From: Siphonodentalium dalli | Lineage: Eukaryota; Mollusca; Scaphopoda; Gadilida; Siphonodentaliidae | Length of the DNA: 64,000 nucleotides | NCBI GenBank assembly: GCA_032622095.1 | Contig: CP136063.1 | Coordinates: 113,792,723-113,856,722 of the forward strand | Direction of reading: 5' to 3' | Shown: positions 33,267-45,484 of the stretch, in pieces | How the letters are laid out: every line of letters begins with the position of its first letter | Position numbering within the stretch: the first letter of the stretch is position 1 | Notes under the pieces: model-generated | The model's database searches: none | What the model was told of the DNA's origin: nothing | Seen by the model: the letters and a program-made list of their open reading frames with translations, nothing else | Translations under genes and position numbers: made by a program

Positions 33267-34158
33267 TAATAGTCTCTAAATATGCATATCTGAGATATGA
33301 GTGGACGGACGGAAATCCAACATTTTTAGATAAAGAAAGGGGGATAACACTTGAACTGAAACTGTGAAGAACGTCAATGAACCACTCTATTGAAAACTCT
33401 CCTGCACGTGCCAAACCTGCATAACCAATTTCACCGATATCCGATAATTCACGGTCGAGATATATGAGCGGACGGCCGGAACATGTAATCCAGTATTACC
33501 CCAATATATTGGATGAAGGTATAATTAAAAACCCAAAAATAACATCATCACCACCAGCATCAAGAACAATAACAACAAAAACAACAACAACAACAACAAC
33601 TATTGAAGAAAAAAAAAAATTATTCATCTTTTATTTAATTAGATTCAAGAATTAATTTATTGTCAATTCGCCGTTATATTCTATATACATGTACGCTATA
33701 ATAGTAGATTGAAAAAAATGTAAAGTAAAATAAAATTTACGATTTCATCATAATAGGCAGTCAGTTGAACTTTATGTGGTTGTATCATGTTGCTGGCAAC
33801 AAAAATGCATACTCCATTTTGTTACCATGTTTCGTGGGTGACTGCGTGACAATGTAATGTCGTCAGTGTCTGTATCATGTTGCTGGCAACAAAAATGCAT
33901 ACCCTAATTTTTATGACCACGTTTCTTGCCTTATATGAATGTCTGCGTGACACTCAAGCGCGTGCGACAACTGTATTTTATTAAGGAAATTATGATTTGT
34001 ATAACAAACGGACATATAGCTCAATTGATCTATTGTTCATACACATTTAAGCAGTAGTGAATGAGACTGAACGTTCACAACACAACATGACCGCAACATT
34101 ATGGGAGAAAATTTGCCATGTTGTCCAAATAAGTTACCCAACTTCGTGGTATTGGGTA
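33267..34158. repeat. AAC-rich microsatellite and a 90-bp duplication
   Basis: An AAC-type microsatellite lies at about 33563-33602. TGTATCATGTTGCTGGCAAC begins at 33781 and again at 33871, a 90-bp tandem duplication whose copies diverge at their 3' halves. No gene is recognisable in this interval. Confidence 0.6.
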
Positions 34159-34250
34159 CGTATGCGTACATATAACAGTATATAGAATTAAGGATTAGTG
34201 ATATATCACTAATCCTTAATTCTATATATACTGTTATATGTACGCATACG
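34159..34250. repeat. Long near-perfect palindrome, 45-bp arms, no spacer
   Basis: The axis is near 34203 (GATTAGTGATATATCACTAATC). The arms pair outward through AATTAAGG/CCTTAATT and CGTATGCGTACATATAAC/GTTATATGTACGCATACG, with only a 2-nt TA length difference. Such a palindrome would form a very stable hairpin. Confidence 0.9.
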
Positions 34251-35310
34251 TGCATGCAGTATGCATGTACTACGCATTCAATGACTGGACCCACCACAAT
34301 CTCACCCGTTAAAAACGAATAGATTGACAACATCAGTACATTATATACAATGCACCTGGGATACAGCCATGATATTTAAACCGTCAGAGCCCGGCGTCTG
34401 GGAAGCTGGGATCGCTCCCTTGTCAGCCTCCTGATGCGCAAATTGTTTTAATTCAGCCCAGCCAGTAAGATATTCCCAATGAGGGACGGATTTGCAATTA
34501 ATTAGCTATAGCGCTAGGCTGGTCCCCTGATTTTTGACGCATACTCGGCATGTTAATTCGAAGATTGATTCCATTTGCTGCAGGACTGTCATTCACGTGC
34601 CACCAGGGAAAATAGTCTGCGTATGTGATCTTGTCAGAACGTTCGTCATCAGCAAACGTATTCTTTATTTACGCCCCGAGTCGGTGTATAGGACAAACCA
34701 CATCAAGATGAGCTCCAATACGTGTGGTGAAAGTGGAGACAAAGCTAGAGGCTTTCTTTTATGTGTCCAACTTGGAATTTCCAACTACAGGCATAACATT
34801 TTGAACACGATTCCCATTTATTTTTCATTTTGTTGATTTTTTCTTTGGTTGTCATTGTTATTTTATTTCTTTATTTTTTTCGCTCATATTTTTTCTTTAA
34901 CATGCACCTGCTTGTGCGTTTGGACCTTCGGTGACAAAAGAACAAACATGGTTGTTTTGTGGGGCGCTTGTCCGGGACCGAGTGGTCCTTACCTTCACTT
35001 CACAAAGCAAAGTGACAAAAATCGCATATATATGCGTTCCATATATACTGTTGACACATATTATCCGACACCAGTGAACACGAAGTCAGGAGCGGAAAAA
35101 AGTGTGATCACTCCCTTGAGTGTAACGAACACATTAAGTTCAGTAATTTGTCACATTATGTTCTCTAGTGTGGGCACTTATCTTCTGCTATTTCTTATTC
35201 GTGTTATAGTGTTACACTTTGGCGTAACGGTGAAGGGGGTTATTGTCTCGGGAAATCAAACCACTGCACGTACATGTAGAAACCACCTTCCTCCAGTAAT
35301 CAACTAATAA
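34251..35310. other. No recognisable gene
   Basis: Open frames near 34534-34836 and 34849-35307 have no recognisable motif or repeat relation. Confidence 0.35.
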
Positions 35311-36130
35311 CATTGCCCACGAACCAGATTACATTATTATGCGTGTATTGGCCACGAAACAGATTACCTTATTGTGCGTGTGTTACCTACAAATCAGATT
35401 ACATTATTATGTGTGTATTGCCCACGAACCAGATTACCTTATTAAGCGTGTATTCGTGATCCCACGACTGAGATTACCTTATTATGCGTGTATTTACCAC
35501 AAATCAGATTACATTATTATACGTGTATTGCCCACGATTCAGATTACCTTATTATGCGTGTATTTCCCACAAATCAGATTACCTTATTATACGTGTATTG
35601 CCCACGAATCAGATTAACCTTATTATGCGTGTATTGCCCTCGAATCAGATTACCTTATTATGCGTGTATTCGTGATCCAACTAATCAGATTACCGTATGC
35701 ATGTATTCCCCACGAATCAGATTACCTTATATGCGTGTATTGTCCACGAATCAGATTACTTATTATGCGTGTATTGCCCACGGATCAGATTACCTTATTA
35801 TGCGTGTAAATATTCCCCACGAATCAGATTACATTATTATACGTGATCCCACGAACCAGATTACCTTATTATTCGTGTATTGCCACGAATCAGATTACCT
35901 TATTATGCGTGTATTTCCCACGAATCAGAATCATATTCGTGATCCCACGAATATGATTACCCTATATATGCGTGTATTGCCCACGAATCAGATTACCATA
36001 TTATGCGTGTATTGTCCACAAATCAGATTACCTCATTATGCGTGTATTCGTGATCCCACGAATCGCATTACCTTGTTATGCATGTATATATGGCTCACGA
36101 ATCAGATTACCTTATTATGCGTGTATTCGG
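35311..36130. repeat. 35-bp minisatellite, about 23 units
   Basis: The unit is CCCACGAATCAGATTACC plus TTATTATGCGTGTATTG. Some units are shortened or carry ATTCGTGAT. Because 35 is not a multiple of 3 and the unit lacks stops, all three plus frames are open for long distances and give a 35-residue periodic pseudo-protein. I regard it as non-coding. Confidence 0.9.
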
Positions 36131-36451
36131 GATTACAATCAGCTTCGGTATCGGATCACTGGGCGGCCTATGTTTGCCTCATTTTTAATGAGCAATGCAC
36201 CTTGCAAAAAGAGCCACCGAAGATCCCGATGGCTTTTTGTCGATGACACTCTGTGTTTCCAAAATCACAAAAAGTGAAAGCTGATATTGTTCTCTAGTAC
36301 TCACTGGTTATTGGTTCGATTAAATTAATATTGGTAAGAAATTTTGCTTTTATCTTGAAAACCAGGAAGTGTCGTTTTGGAATAAGAGTGTCAAATTACA
36401 CAAACGCTTTATCATCTAACAATAATTCAACTACATTTCGTTTCCACTTCA

Positions 36452-36720
36452 TTAAAGGTACTAAATCCGATCAGACACCTCCTAAATTACTATTTCTTTG
36501 GCTTCGGGTGTAAAAAATATTCGAGTCGAGTCGAGGAACAGACCCATCAAAGCTCAGAGTGATCAGATATCGATTTTTGAATTTTGTTATTTATCGATTT
36601 TTGAAGTTTGTTATTTATCGATAAGTGACCCAGAAACACGTGGTCAAGCGGACGGTCTTGCGGGTGAAGATGGATAACTCTAAAATCAAGTGGTTATTAT
36701 TAATCATTGATAGTTAACTA
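36452..36720. mobile_element. TTAA foldback family, half copy
   Basis: It begins TTAAAGGTACTAAATCCGAT and shares GATAACTCTAAAATCAAGTGG and GTCGAGGAAC blocks with the copies at 42.7, 46.9 and 59.6 kb. Only one arm is present. Confidence 0.6.
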
Positions 36721-38105
36721 ACGAGGCAGCATAATGTGATAAGGTACGTGGACGTGGTCGCTCCGTTTCTCTGCCGTTGGCACATCATAATGACATGGCT
36801 AATGAGAAAAACCTAAACTAGCAAGGGCGTCGTGTTTTTTGTTTTTTTTTTATAAAAACAACAATACACTCAGGTCGGTGGTGGGAAAATGATACTAGCG
36901 GATTGATATTACTCCTCTGGGTGTCGCCACTTCTGCACTTCACACCAAATCCCGAATTTCATCGTCGTGGTCATTATTTATTCATTCAAAGCCCAGACAC
37001 CATTATCACAAGTTATTATCTCGTGAGAACAGAAGATGTATAACTCCTACGGTCGCCATTTCCTTCGGTAGATTAATGGACAGATGAAACGCACTTGGTT
37101 GTACTCTCCTATAATGTCCAATAAGTGTTGTTTACAATATCAGTGGGCTAAATACAGAAGATCCGAGAGATGGAACACATCTAAGATGTCTGTTTTCTGG
37201 GGATCAATCACGCCCGGAGTCTCCGGGAGCATTATGGTCGCCTTCGTCCAAGTCCCTTTCAGTCTGCATACGGAAAATCCCAAGGGACAATATAAACGGA
37301 CGGGACTGGCTATAAGGGTTTGTTCAAGAGTTTCTCTTGTGAAACAAAAGTGTTTGTATATGTTATGTATGTTTAATGTTAGCTAGGGGTTTGTCGTTGC
37401 AAGAAGAACCAAGTCGCAACATATATATAGGTATCGGGGAATTATTTTTGCAATTGTTATCACTCTCATTTTGATGAAGGATAGTATCAACCATGCACAA
37501 CCAAACAAAATATAATCAGGACCGATTCTAACATAGTTTTATTTTCAACCCATGTTCAAGTCCAATTGTTCGCCGAATTGCGTGAACACAGGCACAACAT
37601 AATACTGACCAATATTTCAGACGGTGATTCCCCGAACAATTTGAATGTAGTCACGTAACATCGGTAATTTCATTGTGGGATCATTGATTGCGTGAAATAG
37701 TACCCGACGCGTGCAGTTATGTTGGTATGCGCACGATTTTTGACCGGATTCGCTTGATCCTCACTGAGTTCACAGGATTTACTTGATGGGGACATGCACT
37801 TGATGCGATGGGGCGTAGTAGCAACGAGGTCTCTGTCAGTTTATTTGTGGCCACGCTTTTTCCTAAACATCACTATTAGAATACACACAAAATTTCGACT
37901 TCAAGTTATAGGATGGATATGAATACATGATTAAAACATACCAGACTTTGTCCATACGATATATTTTTCAAATTCAAACTTATGTCTGTAGCTCATGTGC
38001 CCCATCATCTCAAGTCAACATTTATACATATATTTATACATGTATATGCATATCGCTATCACAGTATTCCTGTGTGAATGACGCGTATATATGTATAAAA
38101 TAAAT
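36721..38105. other. No recognisable gene
   Basis: AT-rich sequence with a poly-T tract near 36833-36851; no repeats or coding recognised. Confidence 0.35.
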
Positions 38106-38483
38106 ACACTCTTAGAAAATACTGTCGGTTTGACGGTGTCGGACCGTCGTAATCCGACAGTACCATACCGTCTCATCAGTTGTACGGTGAATCACCGTTG
38201 TTTTTATGCGCCCCATCAAAGTTAAAAATGTGCGTGTTTCCAAGTTCATGGCGTAACAATTCAACAATAAATTTATCGGCGACCAAATTATATACGGCAG
38301 TGACTCCATATACAGTATGACTGAATCTGACTCTGCTGATATTTATTATTAATTGTTTGTATTCAGTGCAATAATGTGTGTCATTCTGTGCAATGCACAG
38401 TTCCGTCTTGTCTTGCGTCCGTAATTACTTTATTTCCATGAGCGGTCACTTTTCAGCCCACGAGTTTCTTTCTCCTTGTCATC
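38106..38483 (+). mobile_element. Element X copy A, left part
   Basis: It starts ACACTCTTAGAAAATACTG and continues GTGTCGGACCGTCGTAATCC. It is reverse-complementary to about 61,750-62,129 of copy B. Similarity runs to about 38480 (GTCCGTAATTACTTTATT; ACGAGTTTCTTTCTCC) and stops exactly at the CCCATATAAAAATG terminus of element Y. Confidence 0.75.
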
Positions 38484-38904
38484 CCCATATAAAAATGTAC
38501 CCGGGTAAAACTGGGGGTTTATCCGGTTTAATCCATGGTAAACCCCGGTTAACCAGGGTAAAATAATATTCTACCCAGATAAACCCCAATTAAAAAGTCA
38601 TTATACCGGGGTTAATCCAGGTATATAAAACCAATATCGAGATTTACCCGGGTGTCTTATCCATTTGGTAGGGATTTACCCAGGTGTTTCTCCATCTCAT
38701 GGTATACCCAGGTGTTTATCCATCTCATGATATACCGGGGTGTTTTACTGTCCATTATGGGGAAAAAGTTACCAACAGGAGCGAACTTGAATATGTATTT
38801 TCGACCAAGCCTTGGTGCTCAAACCTTAAATTACAACAACATATTTCACATGAAAATTTGGATTACCATTACATTAATTAATTAATTAATACCAGGTGTA
38901 GATC

Positions 38905-41190
38905 CACCGTTTTTCTTACGAGTCACTTAGAGCCAGTTTGATGCAAATTAAAGTGAGAACATGTTGTCATATGTATACAAATGTATATATTTTTTTTGAA
39001 GTTACAATACCACATTTTAGGGCAAAATTGCTCCTTCCAAAATGGCCGCCAAAATGGCAGCTGGAAGTGGAAAATTTTATGTTTTCTCCCACCGATATCT
39101 TCTAGATAAGTTAATTATGTATGTGACTGGTTCATAGTTGGGACTATTATTATTATTATTATTATTATTTTTCATGTTAACTGATCATTGAAGCAATAAA
39201 ATATGACATTATTGTGGTCCCAGCCCTTCCGGTCCCTCAAATATTAAATTGTTTACAGAACGTGGTATAAAATTTCACCAAAAATCACCATTGTGATTCT
39301 ATTCATTGTTCAACAAGAAATGAACAGAACTGTGCAACGTAACTGAGGCATACCATTACCTATAAATATTTTAACTCAATTTAATCAAAATTGTCACTTT
39401 GTCCCAAACTGGCTGCAAAAATGACAACAAAATTTTTAAAAAGAGGCAAATATTGCCACATCATGCTATGTAATCGCTTACAAGTTGTGATTAGGGAATA
39501 AAATGGACTATTCTATCTTACATATATTAAATACTAACATTTATATGCGGACAAATATGAAGTGAATATGTATACAGGGAGTTACTATGTGATCATAAAG
39601 ACAAGGAATTGTTATATGTGATCATGGTGTTATCATAGGCCTATAGAGTAACTCCCTCTATACATATGCACCTCACGGTAGCAGGGTAATGTCGCCCTTG
39701 ACCTTAATAAATGGTATACTCGTATGGTGCGCATCTATAATCTAAAATCGACTCCATTCCACCCGTATGTGCAATTTGAAATATATATCAAGATGTTCCA
39801 CCAATTTTGGTGTTCTATAAACCACCAGAAAAAGACCCGTTAATTAGTTGAATATAACGTGACTGCAAATTATGTGGTGAAGGTCGAGTATAGCTCTTGT
39901 GACATTACCCCTCTATCGCACCTCACCCGTGACCACATATTCACCTCCTGTTTGTTATTTTTGACGATTTCGATGTCAAGCTTGTGGTAGAAAAATCAGA
40001 TTTGTTCTTGTAATGTCAGTAGTTACACTAATAACAATTAACTAAGGTGCATCAGAATTGTTAACATCATGTATATAAGACATAAGGTTATTCATCAACC
40101 ACAGCTCGTAAGCGATTAATTGGCATGCTAGGGAAAAATTCACCGTTTTCCATATATTGGCCGCCATTTTGAGACAAAATGACAAATTTCTTTCCGCGTT
40201 CTGTAAAATCGAATTTGTGAGGGCTCTGAAGGGGCTGGGGCCCAAATGAATGGCACGTTTCATTGCTCGATGATCATTAACTTGAACAATACAAAATAAA
40301 GTCCTTATTCTGAACCAATTCTATAGAGTAGAAACTAATCTACAAGATATTAGTGTAAAAACGTCAAAATTTCCGGCAGCCATTTTGGCGGCAATTTTGC
40401 CTTTAAATGTGGCAATACATCTTAGTGCCACCGCACACGCTGCGATTAAAATCGTAAGTGGGGAAAATCGCAGGAGGAAGCATCCAATGCGCATGCCCAC
40501 GACAATATCGTAGCCAGATCGTAGCAATCAAGCACTGTTTGATTTTACCAGGAAAATCGTGGCGTGACCTTGGCCACGCACGCGATCGTAGCTGTCACAT
40601 GACCACTGTCGCACTGGTCATGTTGTAAATACCACGAAAAGAAAACATTCAAAAATGGCGCAAAGTTTACAAACTTCTTGCACTTACAAAAACTCGGCCA
40701 CATTGGTGGAGATGTGGCACGGCATGGAGTGCAGGCCTATACCACATATCAGGCAAGGAGTAGAGGGCTGTCGCAATTGTTGAAATTCAATTGGGGCAGC
40801 TGAGCCTGTTGAGTTGACAGGTACAAAAATGTCAAAATTTAAATAATATTCAATTTCACTTGAACTTTCAACATCAACTTGTTAGTTTAGAACATTGAGA
40901 TACATGCCATATGTATTCAGTTGCATAATGCGGAGAATGTGGTATAACATTTTGCTATCATGTGATCGATCACGTTGATAAAATCGTAGCTGCAAAGATC
41001 GCAGCGCCGTAGCGTCTGCGGACAAGCTACGATTTCTCCACCTACGATTTTCCCCACTTACGATTTTAATCGTAGCGTCTGCGGTGGCACTTAGCTTCAC
41101 ACAAGTATATACATTTGTATACACAAGACAAGATGTTTTCACTATAACATGCATCGAATTGACTTAGGGACTCGACTGGAAAAAAACGGC
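38905..41190. repeat. Foldback Z: ~1-kb imperfect inverted arms
   Basis: The left arm (about 38905-39680) matches the right arm in reverse (about 39850-40421 and 41094-41190). Paired landmarks include CCGTTTTTCTTACGAGTC..., TATACAAATGTATATA, AATGGCCGCCAAAATGGC, CAGCCCTTCCGG...CCCTC, and AATCGCTTACAAG(T/C)TGTG. A TTA-flanked element interrupts the right arm. Arms are roughly 70-80% alike by eye. Confidence 0.65.
40425..41090. mobile_element. PIF/Harbinger-like miniature element with TTA target duplication
   Basis: Inverted ends of about 53 bp begin GTGCCACCGCA at both edges and continue CGATTAAAATCGTAAGTGGG with about four mismatches. TTA is present at 40422-40424 and 41091-41093. TTA/TAA duplications are characteristic of PIF/Harbinger. 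A short frame near 40654 (ATLVEMWHGMEC... then YTTYQARSRGLSQLL in the next frame) could be a decayed Myb/MADF-like segment, but this is weak. Confidence 0.75.
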
Positions 41191-42670
41191 GGCCATATTG
41201 GACGCCATCTTGCCTGGTGTCTACACGGACACTTTTTCGCATTGACATTGCTTACAAGTTGAGTGACTTAAAATGAGTCGGGAGCTATATTATATTAGAA
41301 CCTAAATGAACAGAAAATTATTAGGGCATAGAATTACTGTTTGTAACCTTTAATCTTTAAGATTTCGTTTCGTTTCGTTCGGCAAACTAAATATATTCTT
41401 CCAACGTGAAATGAGCGCAAATTGAGTTAGCGTGTATTTTATGATAATTTTGTCGCAAATTAACATGGATTGATAACAGAAAATGATCGACTAGATACAA
41501 ATTGGATATATTGTGAATTAAATACAAGATTCAACGATTTTATTCATATGGATGTTCGCATAATATCGAAAGAAAAGTCTTGTCAAAATTATTTATATTT
41601 CCAATTTGAGGACCAGGAAACGGACTGAATATGACAGTACCAGTACCGGTACTCAATGGCTATTATGGCACGAATGAAAACCACTGGGTCACTCATTACT
41701 GATATGCAACTGAGAAGTTTGATCTACAGGCTTCAGATTAAAGCGATGATCCTTAAGGATTCTTTGTTGTGGTGATGCGAATTCGCATCACCACAACAAA
41801 GAATTAAGAGTGTCTGGAAGAGTATATGTATTGTATACTGTTTTAAAATTATATTGTCTTCATGCCAGAGACTTTTGGTTCCCAGCATCGAGGTTTGACA
41901 TTACGCAAATTGCTGCAGCGGTTGGAACAGAAGAAGAATATTGTGATAATGTTATGTTGTACGGTACATGTATGTAAATTCAGTTCAACTGGTACTGTGC
42001 ATTAACTGAGCGCATTTGGCAGTGATATGTCACTAACGTATCGGTAGGGCCCAACATCATGTGTGCTACTACATCTGTCAGGATCCTGCAGTGAAACCAT
42101 ATACAGATTCCCGGTAGTGGACAACAGATGTCAACAATACAAACAAATTATATCAAGTTCTAGCCTTGAAGTAGTCGTCAAAATTGCAAATTAAAACACA
42201 TTGTCAATGAATATTAGTATTTATTACTGCATGCAGTTGGCAAGATTCGGGACGTCACATTTACCCGAAAGCCAAGAGGTATGCCTACATGTAGCAGTAC
42301 TTACGCAATTGCATCAAGTTGGAACACCTCAACCTATGATACTGAACAGTCAAAATAATGGGACAGATGAACGCTGGACTCAACATAAAAACTACTAGTA
42401 CATGTACATGTATATTCATACAGCATATGGAAAGTTCAAAGATTTTGACAGCACTTTGATTCCATAATATGGAAAGAGGATCCACATGTACTGTATCACC
42501 TCTGGATGATGTATGCTGTGCACATTACAATGAAGTTTACAATGAAGTTAAAACTTCATGTTATAATGGTTTGACTGTTAACGTGTACTTCACTTACTTC
42601 CATTCCAAATTGAAAATGGACCCAATTGTACTTTTTTACAAGTTATTTAGTAATTTACATTTATATCTAA
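41191..42670. other. No recognisable gene; contains one perfect palindrome
   Basis: AT-rich interior of element Y. The palindrome at 41759-41804 is listed separately. TACATG words are frequent. Confidence 0.4.
41759..41804. repeat. Perfect 46-bp palindrome, no spacer
   Basis: Both 23-bp arms are exact (TTTGTTGTGGTGATGCGAA to the axis at 41781/41782, within GCGAATTCGC). No mismatch was seen. Confidence 0.95.
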
Positions 42671-42952
42671 AGGTACTCAATCTAATCAGATTGTGGATGA
42701 AGATGGATAACTCTAAAATCAAGTGGTAGTAACTGTAATAACCACTTGATTTTAGAGCAATTTGTCTGTTTGACCACATGTTTTCTGGCCGGGCCACATC
42801 TCGAGAAATTAACAAATTTCATAAATCTATATCTGTTCACTCTGAGCTTTTATGAGGGGGTTCCTTGACTCGGAATCAAATATTTATACCCCCGAAGCCA
42901 AATAAATAGTAATTTAGGAGCGTCTGATCGGATTGAGTACCTTTAAAGATGC
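42671..42952. mobile_element. TTAA foldback family, short complete copy
   Basis: The ends are TAAAGGTACTCAATCTAATC and GATTGAGTACCTTTAAA. It has GATAACTCTAAAATCAAGTGG near 42704 with its complement CCACTTGATTTTAGAG near 42742, plus the GGTTCCTTGACTCGG and AATAGTAATTTAGG blocks of the family. Most of the left arm is missing. Confidence 0.7.
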
Positions 42953-43017
42953 ACTATCATTTATGATGGGTGTATGAAAAAGTGAAACACAATGGTCAAC
43001 CGAAGACAAGTTCAAGT

Positions 43018-43603
43018 AAGGGTCAATCCACACCGGCCACGAGCGTGCGATTTTTACGTCCGTTTTCTGTCGTCCGTAGCAGCTTATTAAATTATCATAG
43101 CATTTGCGTTTAATTGAATTTAATTCTATTCCGGTACAATTCCGGGGGAGGGGGGCAAATTGTGTGCGAAGTGACTTCACAAGCTTGGAATACATGTAAA
43201 TTGGGATAAAAAATTAACCAGATGATCCTGTTATTACGTCGAGCTCTTGCCAGGAATTTTCTCTTCTCATTTATCCTTGCACTTCAGTTATCAGCATGTT
43301 GCTACTAGTAAAGTCCCCCACCATCTTTGTTATCGCGATGACAAATGCAATGTGTCGCCTTCAATTAGAAGGTATTTCATGCATGAAATATCCTATTTGA
43401 CAGCGGCCTAATTATCCCGCTTGTTGGCCACAAAGCGAGAAATCAACGAAGCATAAAATCACTGCTGTGATCGAATCATGATCAGCGATTATGTCGCTTG
43501 CAGTGTGAATATAAAAATTGCGCGCTTTGAAGTTTGAACTGCTACAGATGACAGAAAATGGCCGTTATAATCATGCGCTCGCATCCGGTGTGGATCGACC
43601 TTA
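43018..43603. mobile_element. TIR element, Harbinger-like ends
   Basis: TAAGGGTCAATCCACACCGG at the left mirrors CCGGTGTGGATCGACCTTA at the right. Sub-terminal TTATAA and GCG-rich words also mirror. No coding. Class is inferred from GGGTC-type ends with flanking TAA/TTA. Confidence 0.55.
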
Positions 43604-45484
43604 CGAAAATGTTTTTTTAGACATGCGCACATGTTTAACTAGTTCCATGTGAAGTCCAGTGAACATGTTTATATGTAGTTTAAGGTCACTAATAAGATCT
43701 TTAATGCTTTGTATATCCAAATACAAGCATGTCAAATTTCTTCCCTGGATCAACATTATGCACAATATGCATCTGTAGCATATACCGGTATCTCATCTGA
43801 TTTTGCGAGAATCTACATGTATACATACTTTTTCACGAGAATCCAGGGTAATTTGCGAGAATATTTACAGGAATCTAGATTTGGATTCTCGCCAAATATA
43901 AGCCCTGCTTAAGATTCGACGAGAATCACCGAATCGATTTTTGTAATGATTCTCGCGAAACTTTTCCATTTTCAGTGCTTAATGACTAACTTGATTCGTC
44001 ATTTGATTCTTGCAAAATTAATTGTACTAGTATTTTGGGCCCTGCATCTGCATTGCCAATTTTTTTTACAAACCGACAATAAGTGGTGGAGATATCATTT
44101 ATATTTATTAAATATAAATACTTAATTTATTTAATTAATTATAAAAAATTGCAAGTTGGTGGTTATACTGGTGCACTGTACTTGTTTTAAAGCACATTAA
44201 CTGTGTACCTGTATATTGTATGTGAATAAAGATCTTATTAGTGACCCAAACTGCACAACACTTCACAAGAGGCTACATTGTATTCTTAAACATAACTACA
44301 ATGTATCTGTATTCATGCAAATCAACTTTTATATGGTTGGTGCCAACTTGGTGGGCTTATACAAGGTTGTACCTCAGGAAAATCAAACTGTTCAGGATTA
44401 ACAAAAAATAATCATATCTGAAAATAGATTGGTATAATGCCAATATCTTTGCATAATAACACAGAACGTTATACTAGATACATGTACACTTTCATTTTCA
44501 CTTATCATCTAGTTGATGAGAAAACATGATTTTATGATGTTTATCATGTTATACATATGTATGACACTTTTAAAAATTAAAAAAATTAAAATCTTGTCAA
44601 CATGTACATGTATACAACATATTAATTTTTGCCGCATCGTCGTTAGTCTCTGTCACCCAGGATAAGGAAGATACGCCCTCAGGCCATTCTTCTACAAAAC
44701 AATCTCATCAAAATTATCTTATCGGGAATGGTTTCGAATAGAAAATATACAACATTCATAAATGACAAATATTTTTCATGGAGAACCCAGGTACCGTACA
44801 ACATTTTACAACACAAATTTCCCTGAAAAACATTGAAAAATGGCATTTATACCTGAAATTTTGACAAGTTATCTCGGGAACGGTAACCGTATATTCCGAG
44901 AATGCAATAAAAAGTTTCGCTCCAAAATGGCAGGTACAACCTTTTAGAAGCCCACTGACAATTACATGTACTAGTAGTTGTCTTTGTGATCGGTTCTTGG
45001 TTGTGTTCGGCTTTTAGATGGAGTGATGGACAATAAATGACATCAAATGTGTCTAAATTTAGCAGTGCAGCCATCATAGTTACCGAAGATAAACATAATT
45101 AAATAACACCCAAATGAAATTCCAAATGAGCATATAAAAGTACATGTAGCATTTATGTTGACTATGGTTTAAACATACATGTAACTTATATGTTCATAAA
45201 TTGATTTATGACATAATGGATTGGAGGACAAGTGCTATAATCACTTGGATTACCCTCCTCTCTCTAAAACACTATGAAATCCCTAGTTGTGTCAACACTA
45301 CATGTACATGTATGACATCAGGCCTTAACCACATTACGGCATAAATCCATTATTTGGCTTGCATCTCTCAGGATCTCTGTTCATTGTTCCATCCTACATA
45401 AACATAGGACTCTCTCAAATGAAACATCGCCTTAGCTTGAGAGGCTCCATATTCGGTTTGGAAAACCTGAACCATTACAGTAGA
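43604..45484. other. No recognisable gene
   Basis: AT-rich, TACATGTA-rich interior of element Y. A GCGAGAATC motif is repeated several times at 43788-43960. No coding. Confidence 0.4.

Noticed and set aside
35339-36277. 252-codon frame with IRLPYYACI repeats
   Set aside because: The 35-bp satellite is open in all three frames, with no coding evidence.
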